DNA of 64,000 nt from the NCBI RefSeq assembly GCF_047663525.1, contig NC_092587.1, forward strand, positions 45,592,501 to 45,656,500. Direction: 5' to 3'. This stretch comes from Anas platyrhynchos (taxonomy: Eukaryota > Chordata > Aves > Anseriformes > Anatidae). The notes under the pieces are model-generated. The model did not search any database. It saw nothing but the letters and a program-made list of their open reading frames with translations, and was not told the DNA's origin. The position numbers were made by a program, and so were the translations under genes. Below, in pieces: positions 13,861 to 25,000 of this stretch; position 1 is the stretch's first letter; each line of letters begins with the position of its first letter.

Positions 13861-14053
13861 CTGTCTCTTGCAAGTATTCACTGATACCATCATGAAAAAC
13901 AAACAATTCTTCCACAGATTCAGTTTGGCCATTTACCACTCTTCTTTTTGAATGAATGTGCACCCAGAGAAGTGACCTCAAACCCAGTTCTCCAGACTGA
14001 TGAAAAACAAACTGCTGAGTCAGAATAGCAATCTTATAGCTGAATCCTTGATA
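13861..14053 (-). other. Best candidate exon of an unrecognised minus-strand gene
   Basis: A minus-strand segment of 193 nt preceded by a strong acceptor (taattcttctctttttctgcag) and followed by a usable donor (GAGACAG|gtacag). The 64 codons between them are open in phase 0, starting YQGFSYKIAILTQQFVFHQS, with a central LLWVHIHSKRRVVNGQ and ending VFHDGISEYLQETG. The amino-acid mix is ordinary for a folded alpha/beta protein. I cannot assign a family. Open frames of this length occur by chance in AT-rich DNA, so the case rests on the frame and both splice signals coinciding. Confidence 0.3.
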
Positions 14054-15586
14054 CTGCAGAAAAAGAGAAGAATTACTATCTGCTCTATAATTTTTGTATG
14101 AGACAAAAACAAAACTGCTTGGCTTTGAGAAATATAAAAGTGCAGAATCCGAAAGATGTTTAAAATATTTCTGTAACTGCTCTGAAATTTCAAATGCACT
14201 GAGGCAACAATTTTTTTTATATGCTTTTGTTAAACATATACTCAACTAGCAATAAAAATTTTACAAGCATTTTTAAACTATTTAAAGTCTTTGAAAAATT
14301 GTTCCTCTTCACATTTCCCAGTTCTTGAAATCAAGTCACAAAGTCAAATATTGATAAGACCACTTCCACACAGTTCCTCAATTTCTCATTTGTAAAGCTG
14401 TTAATATTAAATGCATAATTGTTGTCCTGTACTGAATATAAACTCCACAGCACATTTTAAGAATTCATACAAAAAACACTGAAAAATTTTGGAGCTATCA
14501 ACTTGCATAAGTATATTTTACTTTATTATCTAATATAATAGTACTCAACAATCAAGGCATAACTATCAGTTTCAGATTAGATCCCTTAAAGTAAAATGCA
14601 TAATCTGTATTTAGAGACAGATTTCCACTGGCCAATACCTATTTCTGTTCATTCAATTATTCTCTTTCTTTAAAAATAAATAAATAATAAAGTTAAAAAG
14701 ACATAACTCCAAGCATTTCCAAACCTCACATTAAAAATGTCAGGCCTCTCATGCATTCTTGCAGTGGTTTTTAACCAAAAGTATATTTTTCAGTGTTTCC
14801 TTAATCTTTTTTTTATTTTTTTCTCCTACACTTCTGCCAATGGCCTTATCTACAACAGCTAACACTGCTCATAATATTAAAAGATGAAGTTAAGTGGTTC
14901 TAACTGGGAAGTGCAGAAAGAAAAGAAATGTATCTGTTATTGTGTCTCTGGGATCTAAAAACGTGCTCTGATGGAAAGACCGAAATTTCTTAGTATTGGA
15001 GTAAGGGAGTAGGAGAATGTATAGGAAGTACTGAAGGTGTCAATAATACAAGCAGACTAAAAATCTTATTCCTTTACATTCACTGGGTCTTTTCGGTTGC
15101 ACCCTGACACCCCAGCTTAGGCCTCTATCAGACCTAGCCTTTAGAAGACTGTTGTACAGTGAGTTACTTTTAAACATGCAAGGTAGGTAGCAGCACACAG
15201 CATGGTAGCTTTATAAGTGCTGAAAAATATTGGTCAGAGCTCATGCCACAAACAAGCCTGCTCTGTTTAACAGCTTATTGCATGTTGGCAGAGCCAGTAG
15301 TAATTTCGTCCCATTCTTAGCTTGAAAGAGCAAAGTGAAATTGGGCATAAAAATCACATAAAGAGTTTTGAGTAGCTGGCATGCTATCCACTCTCCAAAC
15401 AGGAAGGTTTATTTGACTTCTGCTCTTTTGGAAATCACAACAGAAATAAGGTGCCTCAAGCCCTCAGAGATCTTGATTCATCATCACCACCTCTGAGACC
15501 ATATAAATTTGTAGTAAACACAAGGAAGAAGGAAAGATGTGAAGAAACACGTCTGAGTGCACCATCAGGGAAATACTAGAAAGCAC

Positions 15587-15708
15587 CTCTCAGACACAAG
15601 GTTGGCCTTCGCTGCATTCCTTAGCATTGCCACTTGTGTTGCATCTGAACTTACTACGGAGGAGAGACAGCAACAGTTTTGTGTAAGGCATTCATGTTCT
15701 GCTAACAA
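15587..15708 (-). other. Candidate exon, unrecognised gene
   Basis: Minus-strand acceptor atatcttcttccag is followed by an open frame starting LLAEHECLTQNCCCLSSVVS, then a stretch ending NAAKANLVSER before a weak donor (GAGAG|gtgctt). Without the donor the frame would stop at 15565-15567. Unrecognised. The donor is poor. Confidence 0.17.
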
Positions 15709-16644
15709 CTGGAAGAAGATATAAATTCTCTGTGAGCTACTGGTATTCTAGATTTACTGCCTTCTTGAAGATGAGACAGTGTGGCCTCTCTGCACTGTTT
15801 TTTCCAGGAGGAAAACAAACAAACAAACAAACAAAAAAACTATCAAACTGCTTTTTCAGTGTGGCTTTCCACTAAAACCTGCAAAGGCATCATCTTCTGT
15901 GAAACAGGAGAGATGAGGACGCACACTGCTGTAGCTAGATATAACTGGACTCCACAGCATTCTCTAACAGGGAGTCTAACCATATAATTTTCTAGCAGAA
16001 TAATTTTGGGGCAGAAGACATTTCTCTACTGGCAACCAGTTACCAGTTCCAGCTGTACCCACACACTCCAGCACTAGACAAGCCTATAAAACTCTACATG
16101 GAAAAACCTCAGGCAGTAACTGCACAGCTCTATTTCAAATGACTGTGTTAGAAAGGAGAACAACATAGTTAACGGAATGGGGAATTTAAAGGAGCTATAG
16201 GCCTAATTGCCAAAATGAAAAGACTCAGAACTTCCACAGAAGCTAACAAGCATCATTAATAGAAAGTGTACCTAAAATTGTTTACACAAAAGTACATTAT
16301 AATTTCAGTTAAAGAACTATATAGAATTGGCAATGCCCATTAGTTAAATTTGGGTGATGCTATTTGATCTGGCATTACAAGACAAAATGGAAACGCTAGT
16401 GTTCAATCCATAAAACAAAATTTCTTCTGGTCAAACTTTATTTCATGTCTTTTAAAATACATATAAGCAAAGAGAAGTGCCAAATCTGTTTGAAGTGCAA
16501 AGCAGCACTTCACTTTTGTTTGAATGAATTGCCTTAGACTTCTTAAATATTTAAAGATGCTGTCTTGTTTGGCCCCTTCTCTTAACAGTTTATTTTCTTC
16601 TTGTATATCTTATCTTTTCTTTGTTTCTTCAGACTTTCTCATCA

Positions 16645-16779
16645 CTATCTCTCTTCTTTCACTACAACTATGAAGTCTTCGTAGTCAATTCCATCCATTT
16701 GCACATGAAAGCCAACGTCCAGACTCTTAACACCACCTTCTATGAAGCACAGCTTCCCCAGTGGCAGCAACACAATCCT
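16645..16779 (-). other. Candidate exon, unrecognised gene
   Basis: A minus-strand open segment containing GKLCFIEGGVKSLDVGFHVQ and then MDGIDYEDFIVVVKEER before TAG (16645-16647). An acceptor (ctgtgcttcatag) inside it would give phase 1, matching the 3' phase of the candidate exon at 17021-17155. A weak gtgatg donor overlaps the stop. The plus strand is also open here (83 codons), so this is not decisive. Confidence 0.2.
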
Positions 16780-17020
16780 ACAGTGCTGTCATCCTTGCAG
16801 AATAATTCAAGAATGCACTGTATGTTCCTTACATTTCCAAGCTTACAGGCTACTTGTCACCTACTTGCTTAAAAATCAAAATGTGCTATGAAATCCAGTC
16901 GTACGTTTTCTTCATTAAGCCGTGATCATATTTTTCTGTCATTCAGGATTCATTAACACTGCCATGAAAGACAGCTTTCTGACCTTTCTCATGTGAAATA
17001 TTTATCCTGTATCTTTTTAC

Positions 17021-17155
17021 CTAGTTGGGTCTCTAAGTTGACTAACACGGTCGGTGCAGTGAAGACAGCACTGCCTATGCAATCAATGGAAACTGGCTGA
17101 GAGGAGCATCCCACTACTAGGATCTTCAGGTAATCAGGAAGGGTACTGATGAGGT
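17021..17155 (-). other. Candidate exon, unrecognised gene
   Basis: Exactly 135 nt between a minus-strand acceptor (agtttatacag) and a donor (ACTAG|gtaaaa), open in phase 1-1. The translation starts LISTLPDYLKILVVGCSSQP and continues SIDCIGSAVFTAPTVLVNLE, an alternating hydrophobic pattern typical of buried beta strands. I do not recognise a family. Together with 13861-14053 it is the best reason to suspect a gene on this strand. Confidence 0.25.
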
Positions 17156-18093
17156 CTGTATAAACTAGACAGAGTGGAAGCAACTATGTCCTGAACATTA
17201 AAAGACCTTTTTCCAAGACTTCAGTTTCCTTTTGTTCACTTTTTCCTCCATCATTGTATTTAATACTATTTCTTATCTGTCAAAGAATTTTGGATGTGGT
17301 TTGAAAAGTAGCATTACATTCAGATCGACAATAAAAACACAATAAAACTTAATAAAGAATGCAGCACTTCCCCTCCCCCCACCCTGCAAGAAAGAAAATA
17401 AACCAACAAAAACTCGCACTCCAGAATTGAAATTCATTCATAATTTCAGCCAACATTACTTCGATTATCTTTATTGAATGCTGTACTTACTTAGAATACA
17501 AAACATTACATTTTTTTCTATCAAATTTTTTCTCTTTACATTTCTGCCAGCAGTACTTTAATTACCCTGACCCGTATTCAATAGCACCTTAGAAACAGTG
17601 GAATTTCAAGTTAGAAAAGAGGAAAAAAGTGATTGTCAAAAACAGGCAAATATTAAAGATGTATATTAAATCTCCTGTAATGCATACAAAAATTACTAAA
17701 AGTGAGAATTTCACTATTTATTATCACTTGATACACACTTACTAATGTACCTTTGGCAATCAAGTATTTAGATGAAGTGTTCTACTGCCAACAACAAAAA
17801 TATGAAAATTATGACACTAATGCTTGTGCAGTTGATCATAGTAGTTGAGAGGCAACTTATTAGAACAAGGCTTACTGTCACCTAAGAAGAAAAGGTAACT
17901 AATTATTCACAGAAGATATGCCAAGTACAATTAAGTACCAAATGTCAAAGATTCTAGCCCATATAGAATCTATAAATAGATTGTACAAAATAAAAATAAA
18001 AAAATCACATATTACCAGGAAAGAGATCCCTGCACAAACAATGCGATGTAAACAAAGCTGGCAACAATGAAATGTCTCCATTGCATAAAGTGA

Positions 18094-18385
18094 TTAACTA
18101 AATGGTAATTTCAAAAGGAAAAATAACCAAAATTCACACTTTCTAGTGTTTTTCAGTTTAGCTGGTTGGTTCTGTTCATCCTTTGAATGGAGACGTGGCA
18201 CAATCTCTTCCACTTCACTTCTAATATCCCTTCAGATTTTGCCTTGAGAAAACAGAACTCAAGATGTCCTCCTTAACAAGAAATAGCTCGTAGATGTTAC
18301 AATGCACTTTTATCTCCACAAGGTTAGAAGCATGAAAGTTCTCACTGAAAGAGGGAAGCAATGCTACTGTAAACTGAACAGCTAC
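18094..18385 (-). pseudogene. Coding-like segment with frame disruption
   Basis: The minus strand reads VAVQFTVALLPSFSENFHAS then NLVEIKV...ELFLVKEDILSSVF in one frame, stopping at TAG (18221-18223). The next frame is open from about 18228 to 18094 and starts DIRSEVEEIVPRLHSKDEQN. One single-base shift near 18228 would join them. A third frame is open immediately upstream (about 18385-18480). This could be a decayed exon, or coincidence in the APAF1 3' UTR or flank. Unrecognised. Confidence 0.15.
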
Positions 18386-18610
18386 TTGATTTGTTTTGAA
18401 CTTGAAGCACCAAAATATCTGGTTTCATTTTTCAAATGAAGAATGTCTCCAATTCTTTCTATTCTGTTGTAAACAAAAAACCTCGCATCATAGGCAACTT
18501 TTTTTTCTTATCTTACAGTTGTGTCCATGACTAGAGAGCATTTAACCATCAGCCTTAGCACAAAATACATTTCCTATTATATTCTTCTTTTTTTTTTTTT
18601 TTTACCAACT

Positions 18611-18616
18611 TTTATT
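18611..18616 (-). terminator. APAF1: APAF1 poly(A) signal candidate
   Basis: TTTATT on the plus strand is AATAAA on the minus strand, about 290 nt after the APAF1 stop. A genomic A-tract follows it closely in the sense direction (18588-18603 on the plus strand is T-rich), so cDNA ends here could also arise from internal priming. A longer 3' UTR is possible. Confidence 0.4.
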
Positions 18617-18904
18617 AACTTCACCTAATTTGAATAAATCTTAATAAAATTTTGTTACAAAGTTGGAAGCAATATACTTAAGATGCAAATCAGGACTTAA
18701 ATATTATAATAATGCTTATTAAAAACAAAATTAAATGCAAATTGATTTGCCAAAACGTGCATAAATGTACATAAATATGCATGAAAACATCATGAATGCA
18801 ACACTGCTATACAATTCACAGTTTAACGAGAGACAAAAAATTAGCAGAATCTTGTTTCCAGTTCAAAAAAAATGAATGAATCTCTGCAATGTTCAGCCCA
18901 TTAA
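18617..18904 (-). other. APAF1: APAF1 3' UTR (minimum extent)
   Basis: AT-rich non-coding sequence between the APAF1 stop (18905-18907) and the nearest canonical poly(A) signal on the minus strand. The true end is not determinable from sequence alone. Confidence 0.5.
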
Positions 18905-19048
18905 TCACAATTTCTGTAATACATACAGAATACCAAGATTATCAACAGTCACATACACTTTGAAATCAGGGGACACATGTATTGACTTAAGGTTAGTTCC
19001 ATTTGTGTAGAACGTTTGCAAGGATTCTCCAGTAGTTACATTCCACCA
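18905..19048 (-). CDS. APAF1: APAF1 exon 27 (last WD40 blade, stop)
   Basis: Acceptor attttacag, then [20 protein letters not shown], a linker, and [15 protein letters not shown] with TGA at 18905-18907. 144 nt, phase 0, residues about 1201-1247. Closes the second propeller. Confidence 0.97.
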   Translation of the reverse strand, partial: WWNVTTGESLQTFYTNGTNLKSIHVSPDFKVYVTVDNLGILYVLQKL

Positions 19049-22000
19049 CTGTAAAATATAACAATACACTTTCAGTTAGTTAAAGTACAGTTAGAATAAA
19101 TCATATAAAAAGCCCTAGCGTGGCTAGCCCAATTGACTGCTTTCCTCATAGAGATAGAACTAAGGGAGTAAAATATAAGCAATATTAAATAGAAAAGGTT
19201 TAGCAAAAGACTAATTATTAAAGATATAAGACTTTCAGATGAAAAGAAACTTCAAAAAGACTGAAGCTGTTCAATTTAAGGAACACATACAAAACAATAA
19301 ATTCAGGCACTGCTCTTTACACCATCATAAAATACAATCAATAGAATTAAACTGTAGCATACTTTTTTTTTTTTGTATTATGTACTTTTATACAACCAAA
19401 TGAATACATAAAACTCACTGCCATACAATCACTGCCATACAATATAAATGAAACTATAGCTAAACTTTAAAAAAAAAAGCCCACACACTTCACTGGAATC
19501 ACGAACGGATTAGTCATTTATATAGATTAACCTTTTTCAGTTACGTCAGCAGGACAGACTTTTTTCTACTTAGCCTGTACATCCTTTTTTGTTGTTGTTG
19601 TTGTTTAGATTATACATAAGCAGTAGTAACAAAGAACAACCTTCTACAACACTTTATTCCACACCTGTAGAATCATTTCACATTTCTTATACTGCTCTCA
19701 GAACTGGAGACCATGATGAACCAAAATCAGTCCAGCAAAAACCTTTTACTTGTTCCACTAAGAAGTCTACCCTCTATTTTTCCAATATTTGAGTGCAGTA
19801 CAAAAATATTGAAACAGATTACCTTTAACTTTGATTACCTTTGACACAAGCAGCTGACATTACTATTTTTTAACGTACTCATATCATGAAGTATGTAACA
19901 AATAGTAGTTGTGTGCATAATTCAGTTTTGTAACTACACAGCTATGTTTTGATTAAAAACACCTTTCCCAAAGTGTCCGTTATTTAATGAATCATTTGCT
20001 TAAACGTATGGTCTATGTAGCATAATCTAATTCTGCTCAATTTTCTGAGCAGAGTTAACTCCTGAAATATTTCAGACTTTCATTGATTAGGATCTCCCTT
20101 TAAGAGGTTTGTATGGGTGCGTTTGCACGCACATCATATTCATCCACCTGTAGATTTTGAAAAAATAAAAAAAAAAAAGAAGCAGTAACACAGGACTTTG
20201 AGAAGACATGGTGACAGAATCTGTTCTCAGTGACTAGAAAATGGCATTTGCCATTCCAGTTTACAAAAAAGGGAAAGGACAATCCTGGGAAATACAGATC
20301 AGTAACCTTCACTGCAGTCCCTGGGAATATTATGTAACAAGTTTTCAGGAAGTCATTCCATGGCATGTGAATGACAAGATCTCAGTGATTAACAACCAGC
20401 ATGGATTTACCAACAAATTTACCAACAATGATTTTACCAACATATCATGCCAAACCGCCTAGTTGACTTTTATGACATTAATGGTGGCCCTGTAAACACC
20501 ACAGCAAGAGTAGTGGATGTGATTTACCTTAACCATAGTCAAGCCTTCATTATGGTCTCCCATAATATCTTACAGTCTAACTGGAGAGATAAACACTGGG
20601 TGGGTGGAATATTTTGTAGCTAGCAAACTGGGTGGACTGCTAGATTCAAAAAGCAGCAATTTAGTCATTGTGTATTGAGCTCCCTGACTATATAGTGTTG
20701 AGCACTCTATGTTTAGCCTGGAGAAGGCTAACTGCCATCTTCACGTAGTTAGTAATGACAGTGCCAGACTCCTCTCAGAGCCCAGAGAGCTCCCTGTTTC
20801 AGCTGGGGGGGGCATTCGACAACTAAGAACCATCACAATGCCATACTTTGTAACCACAAGACAAAACAGGAAGGAAATTACAAACAGGATGCATGCCTTG
20901 TTCTTTCATAAGAAATGAATGTCAGAAAAGGTTTTCAATGCAAAATTAGAAAATACAGTGGTCTGGTAGCACAACCAATGGTCATCCACTGACCAACAAT
21001 CAACTACCCTTCGGCACTTTGTGAGTTGAGAACTTCACAAATGGTCATCCATCCATCCATCCATCCATCCATCCATCCATCCATCCTACCCCTCCTCAGT
21101 CTCTTAGCCATTGGTATATGTGCACACACACAACACTTCAACTAAGGTGTTAGCTACTGCATGAGGGGAAAAAATAAAACTCGTAAGAAATTTGAAATTA
21201 TGAGGAACCCAATTCACAAACTTAAATACAGACCACTGCTTTTCCTGTCTAGTACAAGTCTGAACAATGAAAGACTAATGAAAAGACAGAGTTCCTCAGC
21301 TCCAATATACACTTTTCCAATAGTTACCTAAACGCCTTTCAAGGCAGAATATTCCCACTTGCAACTCCTTCTGAATTTTTATTTATGAAAAAAAAAAAAA
21401 AAAAACTCAGTTATCTTAAAAAAAAAAAATGAAGTATTTTAGAAAGAATATATTGCTGCTGAAATTGAGTGGTTATTAAAGCAAACAGAAATGACTGAGA
21501 TCCTTAATATTAAAACGTTGACGAAGGGCTTTACTAATAAAATTCTCAAGTTTCCAATTGTTTCTTGAACTCTGTGAACAATAGCACATGTGGAGTTCAA
21601 AAACCAACTCCATCCTAGACGTCTGAAGAATTCCTAAGACATAATCAGGGGGCTTTCAGATTGGAGAAGAAAAGTGAAATTGCCAGACAATCACAAAAAT
21701 GGAGCGGTCTTGTTTTAAGTAAAATGCGTAAGGTTTGTTTCTTTTAAGCATGTAAGATTTGTGTTTTCCTTCAGAATTATCAGTGCATTGCTTCTTAATT
21801 AGGTATGTTAGAACATTTTATTATTTCAGGGCTTACCTTAAGATAGCCTCCAGATGACACAAGCATCTTACTGTCAGAAGAAAATGAGAGGTCGGTTACC
21901 CAGCCACCGTGTGTTGGTTCTCCTTCATCTACAGTAACTAGGGAGCAGAAGTGAAGTAATCCACCTGTTAAAATGTCCCAAATCTAAGAGAGAAAAAAGG

Positions 22001-25000
22001 TTATGTATACAAATGAAGTTAGGAAAAAAAAAAATCCAGTAAGAAAAGCTGAAATATGCGTTCCCATTTTATTATTTTTTAAATAATCATTCTGTTTGAA
22101 GTGACAGCCTAATCACCCAAAATGGGCTCTCCTCTTACCACTCTGTCATATATGCAAAATTTAATCATACGTGCAATTCACAGTAGAATTGCCAGTAAAT
22201 CATGTGAATCATAGTTCCTCAGCATTCATGGAACATAAACCTATTAGTATGCTTACAAACTACTGTCTCCCTGTAACATGCAAAATATCTTTGCTATTTT
22301 CAACTGTCTGATATTCACTACAATTTTAATTAATTAGACATGCAGAACACAAACTATTAGAATTCTTTAGTATGTGAACTATCAATTGAATTATAAAATA
22401 AACAAGGTAAAAGCAGTACCCTTATATCTCCTTTGTCATCCCCAGTGGCTAGTAATTTGTTATTAGGAGAGAAAGTACAGCACCGCACACAGGCTTCATG
22501 ACCTTTCAGCTCATGAAGAACACATGAACTTTCAAAGCTCCATATCTAAATTAAAAAGAAGAGTAAAAACAATAATTTTAAAAACAATTATGACTTCATC
22601 CACTTTTTCCATAAAAGGCATAGTGTTCAAATGTACAAAGTACTTTATATATCTATCTATATATATGCAGATATATAAACATATAGATATAAATATATAG
22701 GCATATATGCATGTTTACTTACATATGGATTATACCATAGTCTGTTTCTTTTTATTAATCACACAAGAATGCATTTGCTACAAATTACAGAACCAAGTGT
22801 GAACATATTTTCTTTGGAATATGCTCTTTAAGGCAATGGATTCATTTATAAAGAAGTTCACAGAATCGTCCCTAGAAAAAGGATTCATCAGTCAATTCAA
22901 AACTGTATTTAAAAAAGCTAATGGGACACTTTAAAAAGCTGATGAGGTAGCCCCAGAACGTTTAACATTTCACAACTTTTTGAGCCTAGATTCTAAACAG
23001 AAATGATACCAGCAACTGTGGACAACACTTTCTCTAAAAGTTTCAGAAATTTTCTTACTTTGTATTTCCAAATTAGATCAGCAGGCTATTAATAGAGAAA
23101 AGTAAAAGAAATGTTCTGCAGACTTGTACATTAAACGTGTATTTTACTTGTATACAGGTCACCAGAACAGTCTCAAATTATATCCAGATCAATTCTGAAT
23201 GTCTGTAACAGCATTAGAAACATTTTCACATATATAGGAAACTTAACACTAGAAATACAACAGGATAACAAATAATCACCTGTTACCTCATAATAAAAGA
23301 TAAAGCAGAAATTTCAGGCCAAACAAAAACAAACATGTTTGGTTTTGTATACAAAGCCACCAACCTTTGCAGTTTTGTCAGCAGAAGTAGATGCAAACTT
23401 ACTACCATCAGGCGAAACAGCACAGGAAAGAACAGCACCTCCATGGCAAGCAAAATCTTTTTCTGTCTTTCCAGTGATGATATTCCAAACCTACAAAATA
23501 CAGAAGTACCCTATTTTTTCATAACAACACTAAAAAAAATTACAAACATGCATCTTACAGGACAATACATAGGAGATAAAGCTCAGCTTTTGCTAAAATG
23601 TAACAATATAAATCTTACTAGAAATAGAAAACATTTCTGTCTTATGTCTCTGTAGCTTTCATTTTAAGATCAATACAATGTATAAATAAATAAAGATACA
23701 ATTAAAAGACAGCAAAATGTATTACAATTTGTCAATAAACAGTCTTTTACTTACCTTAACTGTTCCATCAAATGACCAAGAAAGAAGTTTTGAATTTTCC
23801 AGAAGTCTAAAGTCCTTGATAGCTTCCTTGTGCCCTCTTAGAAACACACATTCATTCAACTGCCAATTCCATACCTAATTATAAAGACGGAATACTTTAA
23901 AAAATATATAACAAACAATTGAAGAATGCATTAGCTGATTTATTTTTAACTCACAAGAAATACAAAAAGTTTTTATGGAGGTGGCAACTTATTAAAAGGT
24001 AAGATATTGAAGAGGCATGCTGTAACACTTAATAATCAACCTATGGGATAATTTGCTTTAATATATTGATATTGAAAAGCATGAAACAAAACTGTTTCCC
24101 TGTAATATACACAGAAACTGATTTTTTGAAGTGAATGTGATGCTTAATTGCTTGGCAGCCAAAAGGGTCAACTGTATCCTGGGGTACATCGAGCACAGCA
24201 CAGCTAGCTGATCAAGGGAAGTGATTGTCTACTGCGCTGGTGACTGTCTACTCTGCACTGGTGCGGCCTCACCTCAAGTACTGAGTGCAGTTTTATGCAC
24301 CACAATATAAGGGCATAAAAGTATTAGAGAGCATCCAAAAGAGGGCTATAAGGATAGTGAAGAGTCTAAAGGGCAAGATGCATGAGGAGCAGCTGAGGTC
24401 CCTTGGTTTGTTCAGCCCAGAGCAGAGCAGGCTGAGGGGAGGCCTCATGGCGGCCTGCAGCTCCCTCACTAGGGGAGCAGAGGGGCAGGCGCTGAGCTCT
24501 GCTCTCTGGGGACAGCGACAGGACCCGAGGGAACGGCATGGAGCTGGGACAGGGGAGGGTCAGGCTGGGGGTTAGGGCAAGGTTCTGCACCCAGAGGGTG
24601 GTCAGGCACTGGGACAAGCCTAACCACTAGACAAATGGTCTGATTTCTATGTAGTCTTGTGGAGCCAAGAGTTGGTTCTCAATGATCCTTGTGGGTCCCT
24701 TCCAACTTGGAATATACTGTGATTTTATCACTCTATAAAAGCTTAGTGGTAATTACAAAAAAAAAAAGGCAAACCCATCATTTTCTAGACACCCCAGAAG
24801 TTTTCAGCTTTCAACCTCTGATTACTGCAATAAATACATTTATGTTATCTGGAAGACCTCATACTTTTCTATACCTGATTTAAATTTCTTTTGTATTTTT
24901 AAAGTGTATTTTTAATGCAATATCACTTCCATTTGTTTTGATAGCAAAAAGGCATTCCTATTTTTAATTCAACTATTCAATGAAAATTGAAGAAGTGTCA

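Larger units (their letters stand above)
19049..21836 (-). other. APAF1: APAF1 intron 26
   Basis: A 2.8-kb intron holding a degraded CR1 (about 20225-20910), a CATC microsatellite (21046-21086) and A-tracts. I see no other gene in it. Confidence 0.8.

Noticed and set aside
13841-14245. Full 134-codon minus-strand open frame as a single-exon gene
   Set aside because: A strong splice acceptor ends at 14054. The part upstream of it is T-rich intron-like sequence, so only 13861-14053 is kept as a candidate exon.
16621-16872. 83-codon plus-strand open frame
   Set aside because: No splice sites or similarity. It lies opposite a better candidate on the minus strand.
21046-21086. Regular spaced repeats suggesting an array
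   Set aside because: It is a simple (CATC)n microsatellite without spacers.
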